Assembly (NCBI GenBank): GCA_963576565.1
Contig: OY755045.1
Location: 43,232,409 to 43,296,408 of the forward strand
From: Aspidapion aeneum
Lineage: Eukaryota; Arthropoda; Insecta; Coleoptera; Brentidae
DNA: 64,000 nucleotides
Direction: 5' to 3'
Below, one piece after another: positions 41,982 to 52,068 of this stretch. The position numbers were made by a program, and so were the translations under genes. The notes under the pieces were generated by a model that was not told the DNA's origin, did no database searches, and was given only the letters and a program-made list of their open reading frames with translations. Within the stretch, counting starts at the first letter, position 1; the number at the start of each line of letters is the position of its first letter.

Positions 41982-42898
41982 ACTGGTGTTGGAAAATCGC
42001 AGGTTAAATATATCTGTTGTAAGAATCAAATGATAAAAAAATTCTTCGCGGGAAATATACTTTCTATTTTGGTGAATCCATTATGTCTTTACTGGGCCAT
42101 TAAATCCTAGAAATTCTGACAAGTATTTTCAAACACTGTCGTCGGTTAAATTAGGAAAAATATTTAGTGTCGCGCATAAAAATTCCAAAATTCCTGAGGA
42201 AGACGCACAATCTTTAATAATTCATTGAAAGGTTCTAAGTTAAGTGAACCGTTGATGACTTTTATTTCGCTAGAGAAAATAATTTGAACCATAAAAGATA
42301 ACAATATTATAGGGACCTTTTCATGCCCTATTTTTCACATTATCCTTGAGGCATGCGCAGTTTCCTGATTTGAACCTTATCCCTTACCCTTACTAAAGGA
42401 TAATGTTCGCAAAATGCTCAAGGGTGCCAGAGTAGCATCAACCGGATTCTTAAATTAGAGCCCTTTAACTACTAAAATCAGCAATGAAATATTCTATAAA
42501 CCTCAAATCCAGGTTAGGGTTATCTTCCTGACTTATAGCCTCGTTTAAATAAGAAAATACAGAAGTTTGTAATTTTCTGTGACCCATACCAAATTATGAG
42601 GCTGTTATATATTTCGGAAGGCCATAGCTCGGGGTGAACAGTTTATGATTTCCAGATTTCTAAACAAGCGCCTGCTTTGACATTGGTAAGCACTTGTTTT
42701 TACGATAAACGCCACCTTAAAATTATTTATTGTATCGTTAGGAAAATTATTTCCTCGTTAGTATTCGCCTTTATTTTATTTTTGGCCTTTGAAGTCATAG
42801 TTGCAGCTTCTTTCACAGTTTATGTATATTTGCTGTTGCGTAAATGTAAAACAAAGAATAGGAGAGGAGAAAAAATTTTAAAAGGGTTATAAAAAAGC
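41982..42898. other. No recognised gene; one small frame with a hydrophobic stretch
   Basis: The plus frame 42677-42892 (71 codons) contains a hydrophobic run (LVFAFILFLAFEVIVAA) that could span a membrane and a basic tail (RKCKTKNRR). No homology is recognised, and it has no supporting context, so I do not call it a gene. A GCATGCGCAGTTT motif occurs at 42353. Confidence 0.3.
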
Positions 42899-43430
42899 AA
42901 TCTGTGGTTAAGTGTTTTGGAACGCATTTATTTCTAATAATTAGTTCGGTTCGGTTCTCTACTATTTGCCAAAAATAGTCGTAGAATTAATGAGCCATTA
43001 AAGGAATTGATCAAGATTCGAACCTTGTGGCATGCCAATAAATATTATGTTTAATCTGTGGTTTAATGTTTTGGAACGCATTTAATTCTAAGAATTAGTT
43101 ATAATTTTTAGCTATTTTGCAAAAATCTTAATAGAATTAAAGATACATTGGATTGACCAATTGATCGAACCTTATGGCATGCCAGAAAACGTTTTGTTTA
43201 ATCTGTGGGTTAGTGTTTTGTATTATTTATTTCTAAGAATTAGTAGTAATTTTAAGCTGCTTTACAAAAAGCGTTATTAAAGGAATTAATGAAGATTCAA
43301 ACCTTGTGGCAAGCAAAACATTTTTTCGTTAAATTGTGTTTTAGTGTTTTTGAACGTATTTATTTTTTACTAGTTATAATTTTAGCTAATAGTAAAATTA
43401 AAAATCTTTGGGACTTGATCAATCAAGCCA
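42899..43430. repeat. Four-unit tandem array, units 131-154 bp
   Basis: Units start at about 42899, 43053, 43200 and 43331 with AATCTGTGGTT-like sequence, continue with TTTGGAACGCATTTATTTC and AAGAATTAGTTATAATTTT, and end with ACCTTGTGGCATGCC. Unit length falls along the array. On the minus strand the unit end translates as GMPQGS in places, as in non-LTR RTs, which may be chance. Confidence 0.7.
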
Positions 43431-44369
43431 CTTTCTTAAATCATTTATTTTGAAAATCATACAAATTCTTAGCCTTGCCTTCTTTAAGTAAATACGTTTA
43501 TCAGAAGTTTTGTAATTTCTAAGTTGTTTTATTTCTTGCATATTATGCTAAGTTGTAAGTATTATTTTTCCTTTCTTTTTTAGACTTTTATTCTCTGTTT
43601 GAATTCCTTGTTATTATTCCCTCATTTATGATTGAAACTTTAGATCTTGCAGTTAGTTGTGAGAAATCAGATTCCAAATTTTCGTTTTTATTTTAAGATA
43701 TTAAAGATTTAACAGTAAAACTGTGCTTGTTTTGTAACTTTTTGAGGCAAAAATTGTTACCTGCATATTATGTCATCAGCTGACCAACAATTTTCAATTA
43801 TAAAATGTTTTGACAAAAAATAAAATGCACCGTGTTGCCTATTGATTTTAACGCGAAAATAATTAACTAAGCCTCGTACATAATCCGGTACGATTTAACA
43901 ATTTCAAAAATAAAAACACGCCCGCCCATAGCATCAACATGTAAACCTTTCATACAGCAACCAGCTGTTGTCTCTTATCTAGGCTAATTCTACAACAAGA
44001 TCACACTGTCATCGGTATTTTCGAAAAATTAATCCAGACCATGCAACCCACAAAATTAATGTGCACTGCCGCTCCGCGCGTTTAAATTCCTGCATCTAAA
44101 AAGCACAGTATATATAAACAGATATTAGATACCTGTTTTACACTGACAATTAATCCATGGATTAATTCATGAATTTATTCAAGGCCATTTTTCATGACGC
44201 TGCGATGTATATAGCTCACGATTTTCTGTTGATTTGTCTATGTTTCCTAATTTGTACTGGAAGTAATTTGTTTGGAATTTTTCCTCATGTTGGGCAGTGT
44301 TTTGAAACGGAGACAGTGTCGTATTTGTACGAGGTTTGTAACATGCCAGACTGACAGTTAGGTTTAGGT
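43431..44369. other. No recognisable gene
   Basis: AT-rich; the plus frame 44169-44354 has a hydrophobic run but no recognisable domain. Nothing further is identified. Confidence 0.4.
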
Positions 44370-45860
44370 TTGATTATGAGTGGTGCGAATGTCGCCCCTC
44401 CACTGCCAGTGGTCTATTTTGGCTCATCCCAATTTAAATATCACTAATACCTATGTGTCCAGTTCCGAATAGTTTCGCCCTAGTTCTCTGTCATGCTACG
44501 CAGTAGCAGATTAAATGAAGTGGCGTTTCGTCCTCAACACCAAAAAACCTACAACCTGGTGTGTTACTTACCCCCAGTCTGTTCATGTGTTTGTTGAGTC
44601 GGCATTGGCCTGTGTATAGCCCTGTGATTATTGAGGCTATTCCTGTTTAATTCCAGGAGTTGGTTTGTTCTGTGTTTGTCTGGCTTGTTTAGAAAGGCTT
44701 TGGAGTGTTGTTATCGAGGAGTTGCCTGCAAGTTTTGAGTCCCCTTTCTAACAATTCACTCTCCTATTTCCTTCGCGACTGTGGCCTTAGGTAAGTCGAA
44801 GTAAGGCTCCGGTCCAACCAGCGTGGATTCTGCTCCCGTCCTGGTTAGTGCGTTTGCTTTTTCATTTCCCTCAACTCCCGTGTGGCTTGGCACCCAGACA
44901 AGACTGATCTTGTTGGTTCTGCTGGCCTGTCTTAGGGTTTGAAGGCAATTCCAGACTAGTCTGGATTTAATTTTGTATAACATTAATGCTTTTAGAGCTG
45001 ATAAGTTATCTGAGATGATTTTGATGCTTTTGTTTGAGAGGCCCCTGCGGGTAATCTCTCTACCGTATACTTCTATTGCATGTAGTTCTGCTTGGAATAT
45101 GGTTGCTAAGTTTCCGAGTCCCACAGATATTTCAGTCTGTGGTCCCGTCACACCCGCACCCACCCCATTTTTCGTTTGAGATCCGTCTGTATACCATACG
45201 TGGTCGGCCTTTAGCAGTTGAACAGGTCGCTCCCGTTGGTATAAGAACCTTAAAAGTTATATCGAAGCTGTATTTGGATAACATGTAGTCCGTTTGCATG
45301 CTAAGTACTCGGTTGTTCTGAAATACCACAGCAAGACCTGCAAAGTTACCCTTAGCTTGTCGAGGTTGCTCTTGGTTTAGGCTCTTGAACCTTGCCACTG
45401 CTGCCCTGGCCTCCTTTTTTACCCAAATGTGTAAGGGCGGAAGGTTTAGCATCACCTCCATTGCCTCCACAGGTGTCGATTTCATTGCTAATTCATGGTA
45501 TTCTACACGCCATGCCTTGCACGCGTGCCCGTTTATCCCTGGTTGTTTTTTGCTTAGTTTTTGCCCACCAAGCAATAAATATATTTTAAATATACATAAA
45601 GCCCAGCGTTCAGCTTCATCCATTACAAAGCTGTAGTCTACTGAAGCGTTATGGAGTTTTACTACATGTCTCCCGAAGACAAGATATATGGTGTCTCCAG
45701 TTAAATTTGGAGTATATAATGACTCCGAGGTAGGTACCTGGTGAATTTCTTACAGCTAATGATTTTTTTTTGTAAAGACCACCAGTTCGGCTTTTTGAAG
45801 GATAGCTTTGAGCCCTATTGTGGTGCGCTAACAAATAATAATATAGTGTTGTTTAATAAC
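44370..45860 (-). pseudogene. I/LOA-type non-LTR retrotransposon 3' part with RNase H
   Basis: Read on the minus strand, frame 45834-45649 ends the RT region with TYLGVIIYSKFNWRHHI. Frame 45623-45132 covers the post-RT segment (VEAMEVMLNLPPLHIWVKKE, ARAAVARFKS). Frame 45163-44756 is an RNase H domain with FQAELHAI, KIISDNLSALKAL and LVWVPSHTGVEGNEKAN, which retain the acidic residues and the conserved His. RNase H removes RNA from the cDNA hybrid; among non-LTR elements it is found in I, LOA, R1 and related clades. Frames overlap by a shift near 45150. A cysteine/histidine-rich tail is readable near 44470-44600. The 5' half is missing. Confidence 0.8.
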
Positions 45861-46629
45861 TCAAAAATTTTTCTTTCTTCTAAAGTGATTTAAAAATGTT
45901 TCCAGTGTATTCAATAGTAAGACCAAATATTGGATCCTTTATACAGCAATACAAATCACCTTAAGTGAGCTACGAAAATATCCAGAGCAGACATGTAACA
46001 TTGGTCAAAAATAAGTTTCTGGAGGTGTTAGACGTGCGATACATGTGTTTAAGCATTGGGATGGGGTGTTGACTTTATACCGGCCTAATAACAGATTTAT
46101 ATATATTTACAGAGCAATGTTTATGTGTAATGAAATTCGATTCTAAAATCATATTATTGCCAACCAAAAAACGCACCCTGCATGCAGTTCAATATGGATA
46201 CAACCAGTTCCTACTTTTGGGAAAATTAATTTGTAAGGGTTCGTTCATAAATTTGTAGGTATTCTAAACTAACTTAATTCTGAAATAAATGAACTCAGAT
46301 CTTGCCCCCTGTGACCTCTTTTTATTTCTCAAAGTTAAATGAAGAATACAGGATTTGAGTGTGTCAAAGCGGTAAAGGCATTTAAAAAGGTTTAACACAA
46401 AAAACAATATAAGGTTGAATATTATTAAAGGGTGTCTCGTGGGGTCCCCCAAGGCTGAATACTTTTACTACGTCTTTTAAAAATCCACACACAGTGAAGA
46501 AATTTTTATTTAAGCTTTGAAATAGTCATGTTTAAGTGATGGTGATAATGATGCGTTGCTGAACAACAAAAATAGTGAAATTAATAAACTGATAGAGTCA
46601 CCGTCCAATGTATGATGTAGATAATAAAA
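45861..46629. other. No recognisable gene
   Basis: Unassigned AT-rich sequence. A CTCAAGGTTAAA-like string near 46330 and a minus frame at 46264-46452 carry no recognisable motif. Confidence 0.35.
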
Positions 46630-46865
46630 AAAAACATTCTGGCACTGAAAAAGAAGAAGTTGAAATTATTGGCCCACGTAATGAGAAAATACAAATAACG
46701 GCTATCAAAGAATATAATGAAGGAAGAACATTAAAATCAAGAGAAGCCCAGGAAGAAGACCGTGACGTTCCCCCTTCAGAACTTAAAAAGATTGGTGCGA
46801 CGTGACATCGAATGAACAGTTTCGAGCAGCAGCTAACATAAATCGATGTGCTATGATTGTTTTCA
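46630..46865 (+). pseudogene. Non-LTR element C-terminal remnant
   Basis: In one frame the sequence reads KKKLKLLAHVMRKYK, then a stop, then KKTVTFPLQNLKRLVRR. This corresponds to the R-L-HVMR-NKY ... GRRRISWLKNLR segment at the extreme C terminus of insect non-LTR elements. The named frame 46608-46805 is a different, shifted frame. It is fully decayed. Confidence 0.5.
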
Positions 46866-47249
46866 GTCTTTACTAGGAGATTGAAGTTTTTGGTTTAGCT
46901 GGTGAAAAATGGAAATTGTTATATTAGTTAAGCTTACTTTCAAGCTACAAATCGTATATTTGGTAGCAAATATTTTTTTAAAGATTTTTCAGTGCACTGT
47001 AAGTTTCTTCTTATTTCTTCTCATACTATAAGTCTTAGACCTCCCAGTTCGACCACGCTTGCCATTTTAATCCGTTAACTAATTGGAAACAAATCAAGCC
47101 GTCTAGCGAAGGGGAGCCGCCATATTTATTTTATAAAAAAGTATGGTCAAGTCGAGGAGGACCTCTCCTTTATAAGCTGGCGCTACGATTCTTATCTTTC
47201 AACGTAAGGACACTGAATCCAGTTGATTTCCTCCAATTTGATAAATTCG
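46866..47249. other. No recognisable gene
   Basis: Unassigned; contains CCTCCCAGTTCGACCACGCT and CAAGTCGAGGAGGACC strings that partly pair and may be ends of another small element. Confidence 0.3.
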
Positions 47250-48065
47250 ATTCCATCTGTTCTTTTCTTATCAGCAAGACTAGTTAGCAATGTTTTATTT
47301 AACGTAATTTCCTAGTAAAGTAAAACTTAAACTCAGCGTTCATTAAACAGTTTTCTCCGCTTTTTTTTTAGTTGACTAGCTCAAAAGGTTTCATTCTTTT
47401 TAGTCATCCAAGTTTGAACTAGCATACATAGTATTGTCTAGAAGCTGAATAATCTTCATAATTTTTTGCATAGTTTCTGTACAGTTTTGTAGGTGCCGAT
47501 GAAAGTAACTATTTTGAACGTACCCAGGTGCATTTAGAAAGCTCCTAAGTATTCATTGACTGACGTTTGGTATTTGAACAACTAGTATGTTACTTTCTTT
47601 AGTACAACCCCATAGTTGAATAACATATGTCCATTCTAGTTTCAGTATTTGTCTATAAGGCAGTAACTTTTTATGAATGATTCACTTCAATTTTCAATAC
47701 ATTATCTCAAATTATTTTTTTTCTCTTAACATGTGCTTTCTAGCGCAATTTGGCATTAAGTTCTTAATTTTGATTTGTATGTGAGTCGTAAAATTAAGAT
47801 GAACTAAATTAGTTTTATTTAATTTTATTCCACATTATTTGGTCTTTTTCTGAACAGTCAAGTTCTAAAGTTTTTCTATAGATTTTTTAATAATTTTTCC
47901 ACCGTCAATAAACCAGTATCATCGGCAAATGTTGCCAGATGTTAATTTTCTAGCTCTGGGATATTGTAAGTGAATAATAAATATAATAAGGGCCTAGTAT
48001 GCTACCCTGAGGCATGCCTGCTTTATTTTCTCTCAAATTTGAGCATGAATCTTCGCGATTTACTC
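47250..48065 (-). pseudogene. Jockey-type 3' fragment
   Basis: Collinear with 18380-19420: CAGCAAGACTAGTTAGCAAT, TTGACTAGCTCAAAAGGTTT (the complement of KPFELV), AACCCCATAGTTGAATAACA, ACATGTGCTTTCTAGCGCAA, AATAAACCAGTATCATCGGC and GGGCCTAGTATGCTACCCTG (around PQGSVLGP). Numerous gaps leave no open frame. Confidence 0.75.
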
Positions 48066-48823
48066 TTAAGTGTCTATCAGATATGTGTGACTCCAAACTA
48101 AACTATCAGAATGTATGGCAGAAATAGTTTTGATTTAAAATTAAGGATATGTGCTACATCTCATGGACTGATTTGAACGCGAAAAATAAACAAATTACGG
48201 TAAACATAATTATTTTGCTTAATAAAAAAATTAACTCAATTCTTGTTTTATCTTTCGCTGTAGTAAAAAGTTATGGCAAGGTAGATTTATAAAGAATCAC
48301 CCTCTATACTGCTTGCCAAATCCATATCATACACCTTTTAAACATTTCGCTTAGAAACTTCAAGTGTATTCTCAATTTGTTTTATCCAAAAAACACAATA
48401 TTTTTACAAACAAATGAAAATTTTTACTCTATAGATACGATAAATCATGATAATATTTCTTTAGTGTCCTTATATTTGTTATGCCCAGCCGAGCAAGATG
48501 AGATCTTAATCTTTTAGACACTGTCGCCATCTGGGAGCCACGAGTAAGTTATGTCTCTTTAGGACAGAAGAATGGACTTGCAGATATGGTCCTCTGATCA
48601 TAGTGTTCTTTATGTAAGGTATAGATTAAGTACTATACTAAAATTTTGTTTAATTTTACAGAGTCGTCACTAAATAGATTAAATAATGAAAATAAAAAAC
48701 AAACAAAGAGGATAAATAATGCTACTTAGGAGTCTGGAGGCAAACAGAACACATGCGTAATGGAAGAGTGCAACAAAACTAGATTCTAGAGAAATAACAG
48801 CAAGCAATGAAAATTGCTAAATA
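48066..48823. other. No recognisable gene
   Basis: AT-rich, nothing identifiable. Confidence 0.4.
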
Positions 48824-49990
48824 CGAGGGCTGTTCGAAAAATTTTCGACCTGACCAAGAAAAACACGAAATTTCTAATATTATTTTTTTTTTATTTTTCT
48901 ACATAATCTCCCTCCAATTCAATACATTTGCTGCCAACGATTCTCTAGCTTCTGGATATCCTCAGTAGAATACGTTTTTTCGAGTCCTGCAAAATGCGCT
49001 GTGGTTTCACACTTTACCTCTTCATTTGAAGTGAATCTTCGCCCGCCGAGCCATTTTTCAGATCTGGGAAAAGGTAATAGTCACCTGGAAGCACCTCATA
49101 GTGTAGCTCGTGCAGTTTCGCAGCAACAATCTATGAAGCATGAGCAGGAGCGTTATCGTGGGGAAAAAGCACTTTCTTTTTGGCTAGATAGGGACGTTTA
49201 ACCTGGATAGCCTCGTTAAGTTGGTCAGCACCACACCATGAAAGTTCAGAAAACCGTAGTCATAACTTTTCCTGCAGAAGGGGTAGTTTTTGCCTTTTTG
49301 GGGGCCTTTTCACCAGGCCCGATCCACTGCTTCGACTGTTCTTTTGTTTCTGCTGTGTAGCGGTGAATCCATGTTTCATCTACTGTTATAAACCGTCAAA
49401 GAAATTCAGATGGACTGCGTTGAAATAGGTCCAAACATTGTTGGAAAATATTTAATCGGATGCCTTTTTGGTCAGGTGTCAGTTTCTCATACCCAAGATG
49501 TCGTGCAAAATATAGTGAACTCGGTGGTTTGCCATCTCAGCTAGTCCACACACCTTTAATCGGCGGTCAATCAGTACAGCATTGTGAATTTTTGCCACGT
49601 TTTCGTTTGATGTAGCCGTTTTTAGTCGTCCTGAACGCTCATTATCTTGTATCGATGTACGGCCTTAAACTCGGCAGCCCATTTTTTTATTGTGGAAATA
49701 AAGGAAAAGATTCCCCTAATGTCTCCCTAAAGTCACTTTGTATTTCTTATGGGCTTGAACCCTTTTACCCAAAATATTTAATTACTGCACGAACTTCAAT
49801 TTTATCCATTGTTAATAATAATTGTCAAAACACAGTTGCTTTTTTAATCGCCAAAAATTTGAAAAACACCGTACGCACTCGAAACTCTGCAGCCGACTAA
49901 CTACAAGTTCTAGTGTGAAAAGCGTCAGAAAATTTTAGTAGTAACAGCGCCATCTCTGTGTTGGGCCGAGAACTTTTCGAACAGCCCTCG
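48824..49990. mobile_element. mariner transposon (1,167 bp)
   Basis: The ends are CGAGGGCTGTTCGAAAA at the left and TTTTCGAACAGCCCTCG at the right, exact inverted copies over 17 bp, with TA on both outer sides (48822-48823 and 49991-49992). The size, the TA target and the broken transposase inside identify a mariner element. It is somewhat shorter than a usual full copy because of internal deletions. Confidence 0.9.
48891..49809 (-). pseudogene. mariner transposase (broken)
   Basis: On the minus strand the start MDKIEVRAVIKYF is followed, across several frame changes and stops, by the helix-turn-helix-containing N-terminal region and pieces of the DDE/D catalytic domain: VDETWIHRYTAETKEQSKQW, APKKAKTTPSAGKVM, HDNAPAH followed by a stop, and a GDYYLFPDLKNGSAG-like segment in which the third acidic position lies. 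The end reads GGDYVEK and stop. At 919 nt it is about 120 nt shorter than an intact gene of about 345 codons. It cannot make transposase. Confidence 0.85.
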
Positions 49991-49992
49991 TA

Positions 49993-50529
49993 CATTATAA
50001 AGTTATTACCATTAACATTGTGCCAAGCATAAAAACAATTACTACGCGAATTAAAATATTAGTTTAGGCTTCAGCGAACGGACACTCAGTTTTTTTCTTA
50101 GGAAAGTTGGCTCGTAGGTTTTTTATCACTGAGTTGAAGTACCTGTATATAGTAAATGTTTTTATACCAAGAGCCTGTGACTCTACGTTATCCGTACCAT
50201 TAAAATTCATATTCAACAAGTGTCATATTAGCGTATACAAACGTGTGCCTACCGAAACAAATAACCAGACTTGGACCCAAGTCGCTAATTAAATTAATTG
50301 CATTGACGAAGATTAACATTAAACAGCATGAATTAGTATCATTTAAGTTTTTATTGTAAATGAGTCATATTTACCCATTTTTTAACATATGATTACGCTG
50401 CCACACCTTCACCTGAGTGGGACATAGGCACACGCTTTTATTGTAATATACAGATGAAAGTAAATCTACATAATCAAAAACCAAAAAATTTTTTTGCAGA
50501 AAATGTGTATTTATACCTTTGCTTTATAA
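49993..50529. other. No recognisable gene
   Basis: Unassigned. The plus frame 50107-50292 has no recognisable domain. Confidence 0.4.
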
Positions 50530-51039
50530 ATTATTTATGCTGCCTCAGGTTGCCTAATCCCCTGTCATGTAACACCTGCCTCACACTGCACTTTTTTTTT
50601 AAATAAACTATCTTACTGAATATCAAAACAGCTTTTATCTAATTAGTGTCAGATGAAGCTATTACTAATATAATAGTTAACTATATTCAGCCAAACCTGG
50701 AAAGAGGAAAGTCACGCCTCCTTAAAGCTATTACATATGAACAATGTACCTATATGTTTAACTATCAAGTTGAATTTTGTTACATTAGTGTCATAAAAAT
50801 ATCCTTATTATTAAATGAGTATCCTGCCAATATTGTTCTTGACCAAAGATGGGGCACACCTCTTGAAAGTAATTATTTATTTAGACTACAATTACATTGG
50901 AAGCTATCATGTTATTTCTTATGATAAACGTGTCATATGGAACTATTTTATGTAAAAATATTATGGTGCCAAATAATCTTTTGACTAAAGGCTAGACATG
51001 CCTACACAATATTTTTATTTTATTCGTGTCATATATAGT
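50530..51039. repeat. Satellite with about 380-bp unit, left part
   Basis: Landmarks are GACCAAAGATGGGGCACACC, ATGATAAACGTGTCATATGG, TGCCAAATAATCTTTTGAC and ATTCGTGTCATATA. They recur after BEL element 2 at 58430 and 58812. Subtracting the 7.1-kb insertion, successive ATGATAAACGTGYCAT landmarks are about 376 and 382 bp apart. Confidence 0.7.
51035..51039. other. Target site duplication of BEL element 2, left
   Basis: ATAGT here matches ATAGT at 58168-58172 on the other side of the element. Confidence 0.85.
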
Positions 51040-51700
51040 TGAACAAGTTTCCCAACTTGTTTTTATTTTTGTAAATAATTATATTCTCTAATTTTCACTT
51101 AAAATTAGAGAAGCTATCTCTCTTAGTTTTTAAATATTTTTGGGTTACATTTTCTACGCTTACAAGCGTTTCTAGAATATTATTTTGATTTACTTTACGC
51201 TATATCTTTCCATATTTTAAATTAAAACTTCGCGCGCTTCTTCCAGCAATGAAGGATTTGAGATAAGCGGCTAAATTCGGCCTAGCAGACGAAAACGCCG
51301 ATTGTCTGAGCGAACAACTCAACCGCGCGCCACGTGCAACTAAAGTCACCGCACCGCTATTATTTTATATTAAAATTGTGGAAACTATTAATTTTACGCT
51401 TTAGTTTATTAGATATTAGTGTTTGGAACATTTTGAACTATAGAACAATGGAGAGTCTGGTACTTCGCGTATAATCGGGCTGGCCAGCCAAGTAGCTACG
51501 AAAGACATCTAATGGTAAGTCGTTTCTTGACAATTTTTCATTGCTACGCTATTTTTAGTAAATAAGTTTTTAGGCTCTTTTTTCCCTGTCGGAGCCCTGT
51601 GGAAAGATACAGTCCCTCTTAACTCCCACACGTTTTTCTCGAGCTATCTCGAGTGGTCCTTCGGTATATTTTATTTTCTACAGAAGGCCTGACCTCACCA
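51040..51700 (+). repeat. 5' LTR of BEL element 2
   Basis: 661 bp, identical to the 3' LTR apart from one base by visual comparison. Contains a TTTAAATATT and GGTTACATT region and an AATAAGTTTT near 51560. Confidence 0.95.
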
Positions 51701-51702
51701 TT

Positions 51703-51720
51703 TGGTCCAGGTTCGAGCCC
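51703..51720 (+). promoter_or_regulatory. Probable primer binding site of BEL element 2
   Basis: TGGTCCAGGTTCGAGCCC starts two bases after the 5' LTR. TGGTCC and TTCGAGCC occur in the remembered complement of insect tRNA-Tyr, separated here by three extra bases, so the priming tRNA is uncertain. Confidence 0.45.
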
Positions 51721-52068
51721 GATAACAGGACCCCGGGAAAAATTAAAGTCTAAATCGCATTTTGTTAAAAATAAAATTTTTAATAAATACGCTGACCTTG
51801 CTCTTTTTGCTGTGCTCGCAGTAAAAATAACAAGTAAAAAAGTACCGAACGCGCATTGTTTTCGCGCATTTCCTACCTCTTTTTGGCTTGGCGTCGAATG
51901 CACGTAGGAAAAGTTTCCAACACAAAGATATTAAGAGGTAAATGAGACTTGTTTACATTTTTTATCGCCTATTCTCTTTTCCTTTTAAACGCTTTTAATT
52001 TTTAAATATTAAAAATTTCGGAAACTAATCGTTCACCTGTTTTAACGGAGTTTTTTAAAAACATTACA

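Noticed and set aside
42677..42892. Small membrane protein gene
   Set aside because: A single hydrophobic run in AT-rich sequence is common by chance, there is no homology, and no supporting gene context.
42899..43430. CRISPR array or other regularly spaced repeat system
   Set aside because: Units are long, contiguous, of unequal length and in a eukaryotic setting; the same applies to the 41-bp and 120-bp arrays.
48824..49990. Functional mariner
   Set aside because: Transposase reading on the minus strand has several frame changes, stops and about 120 nt lost.
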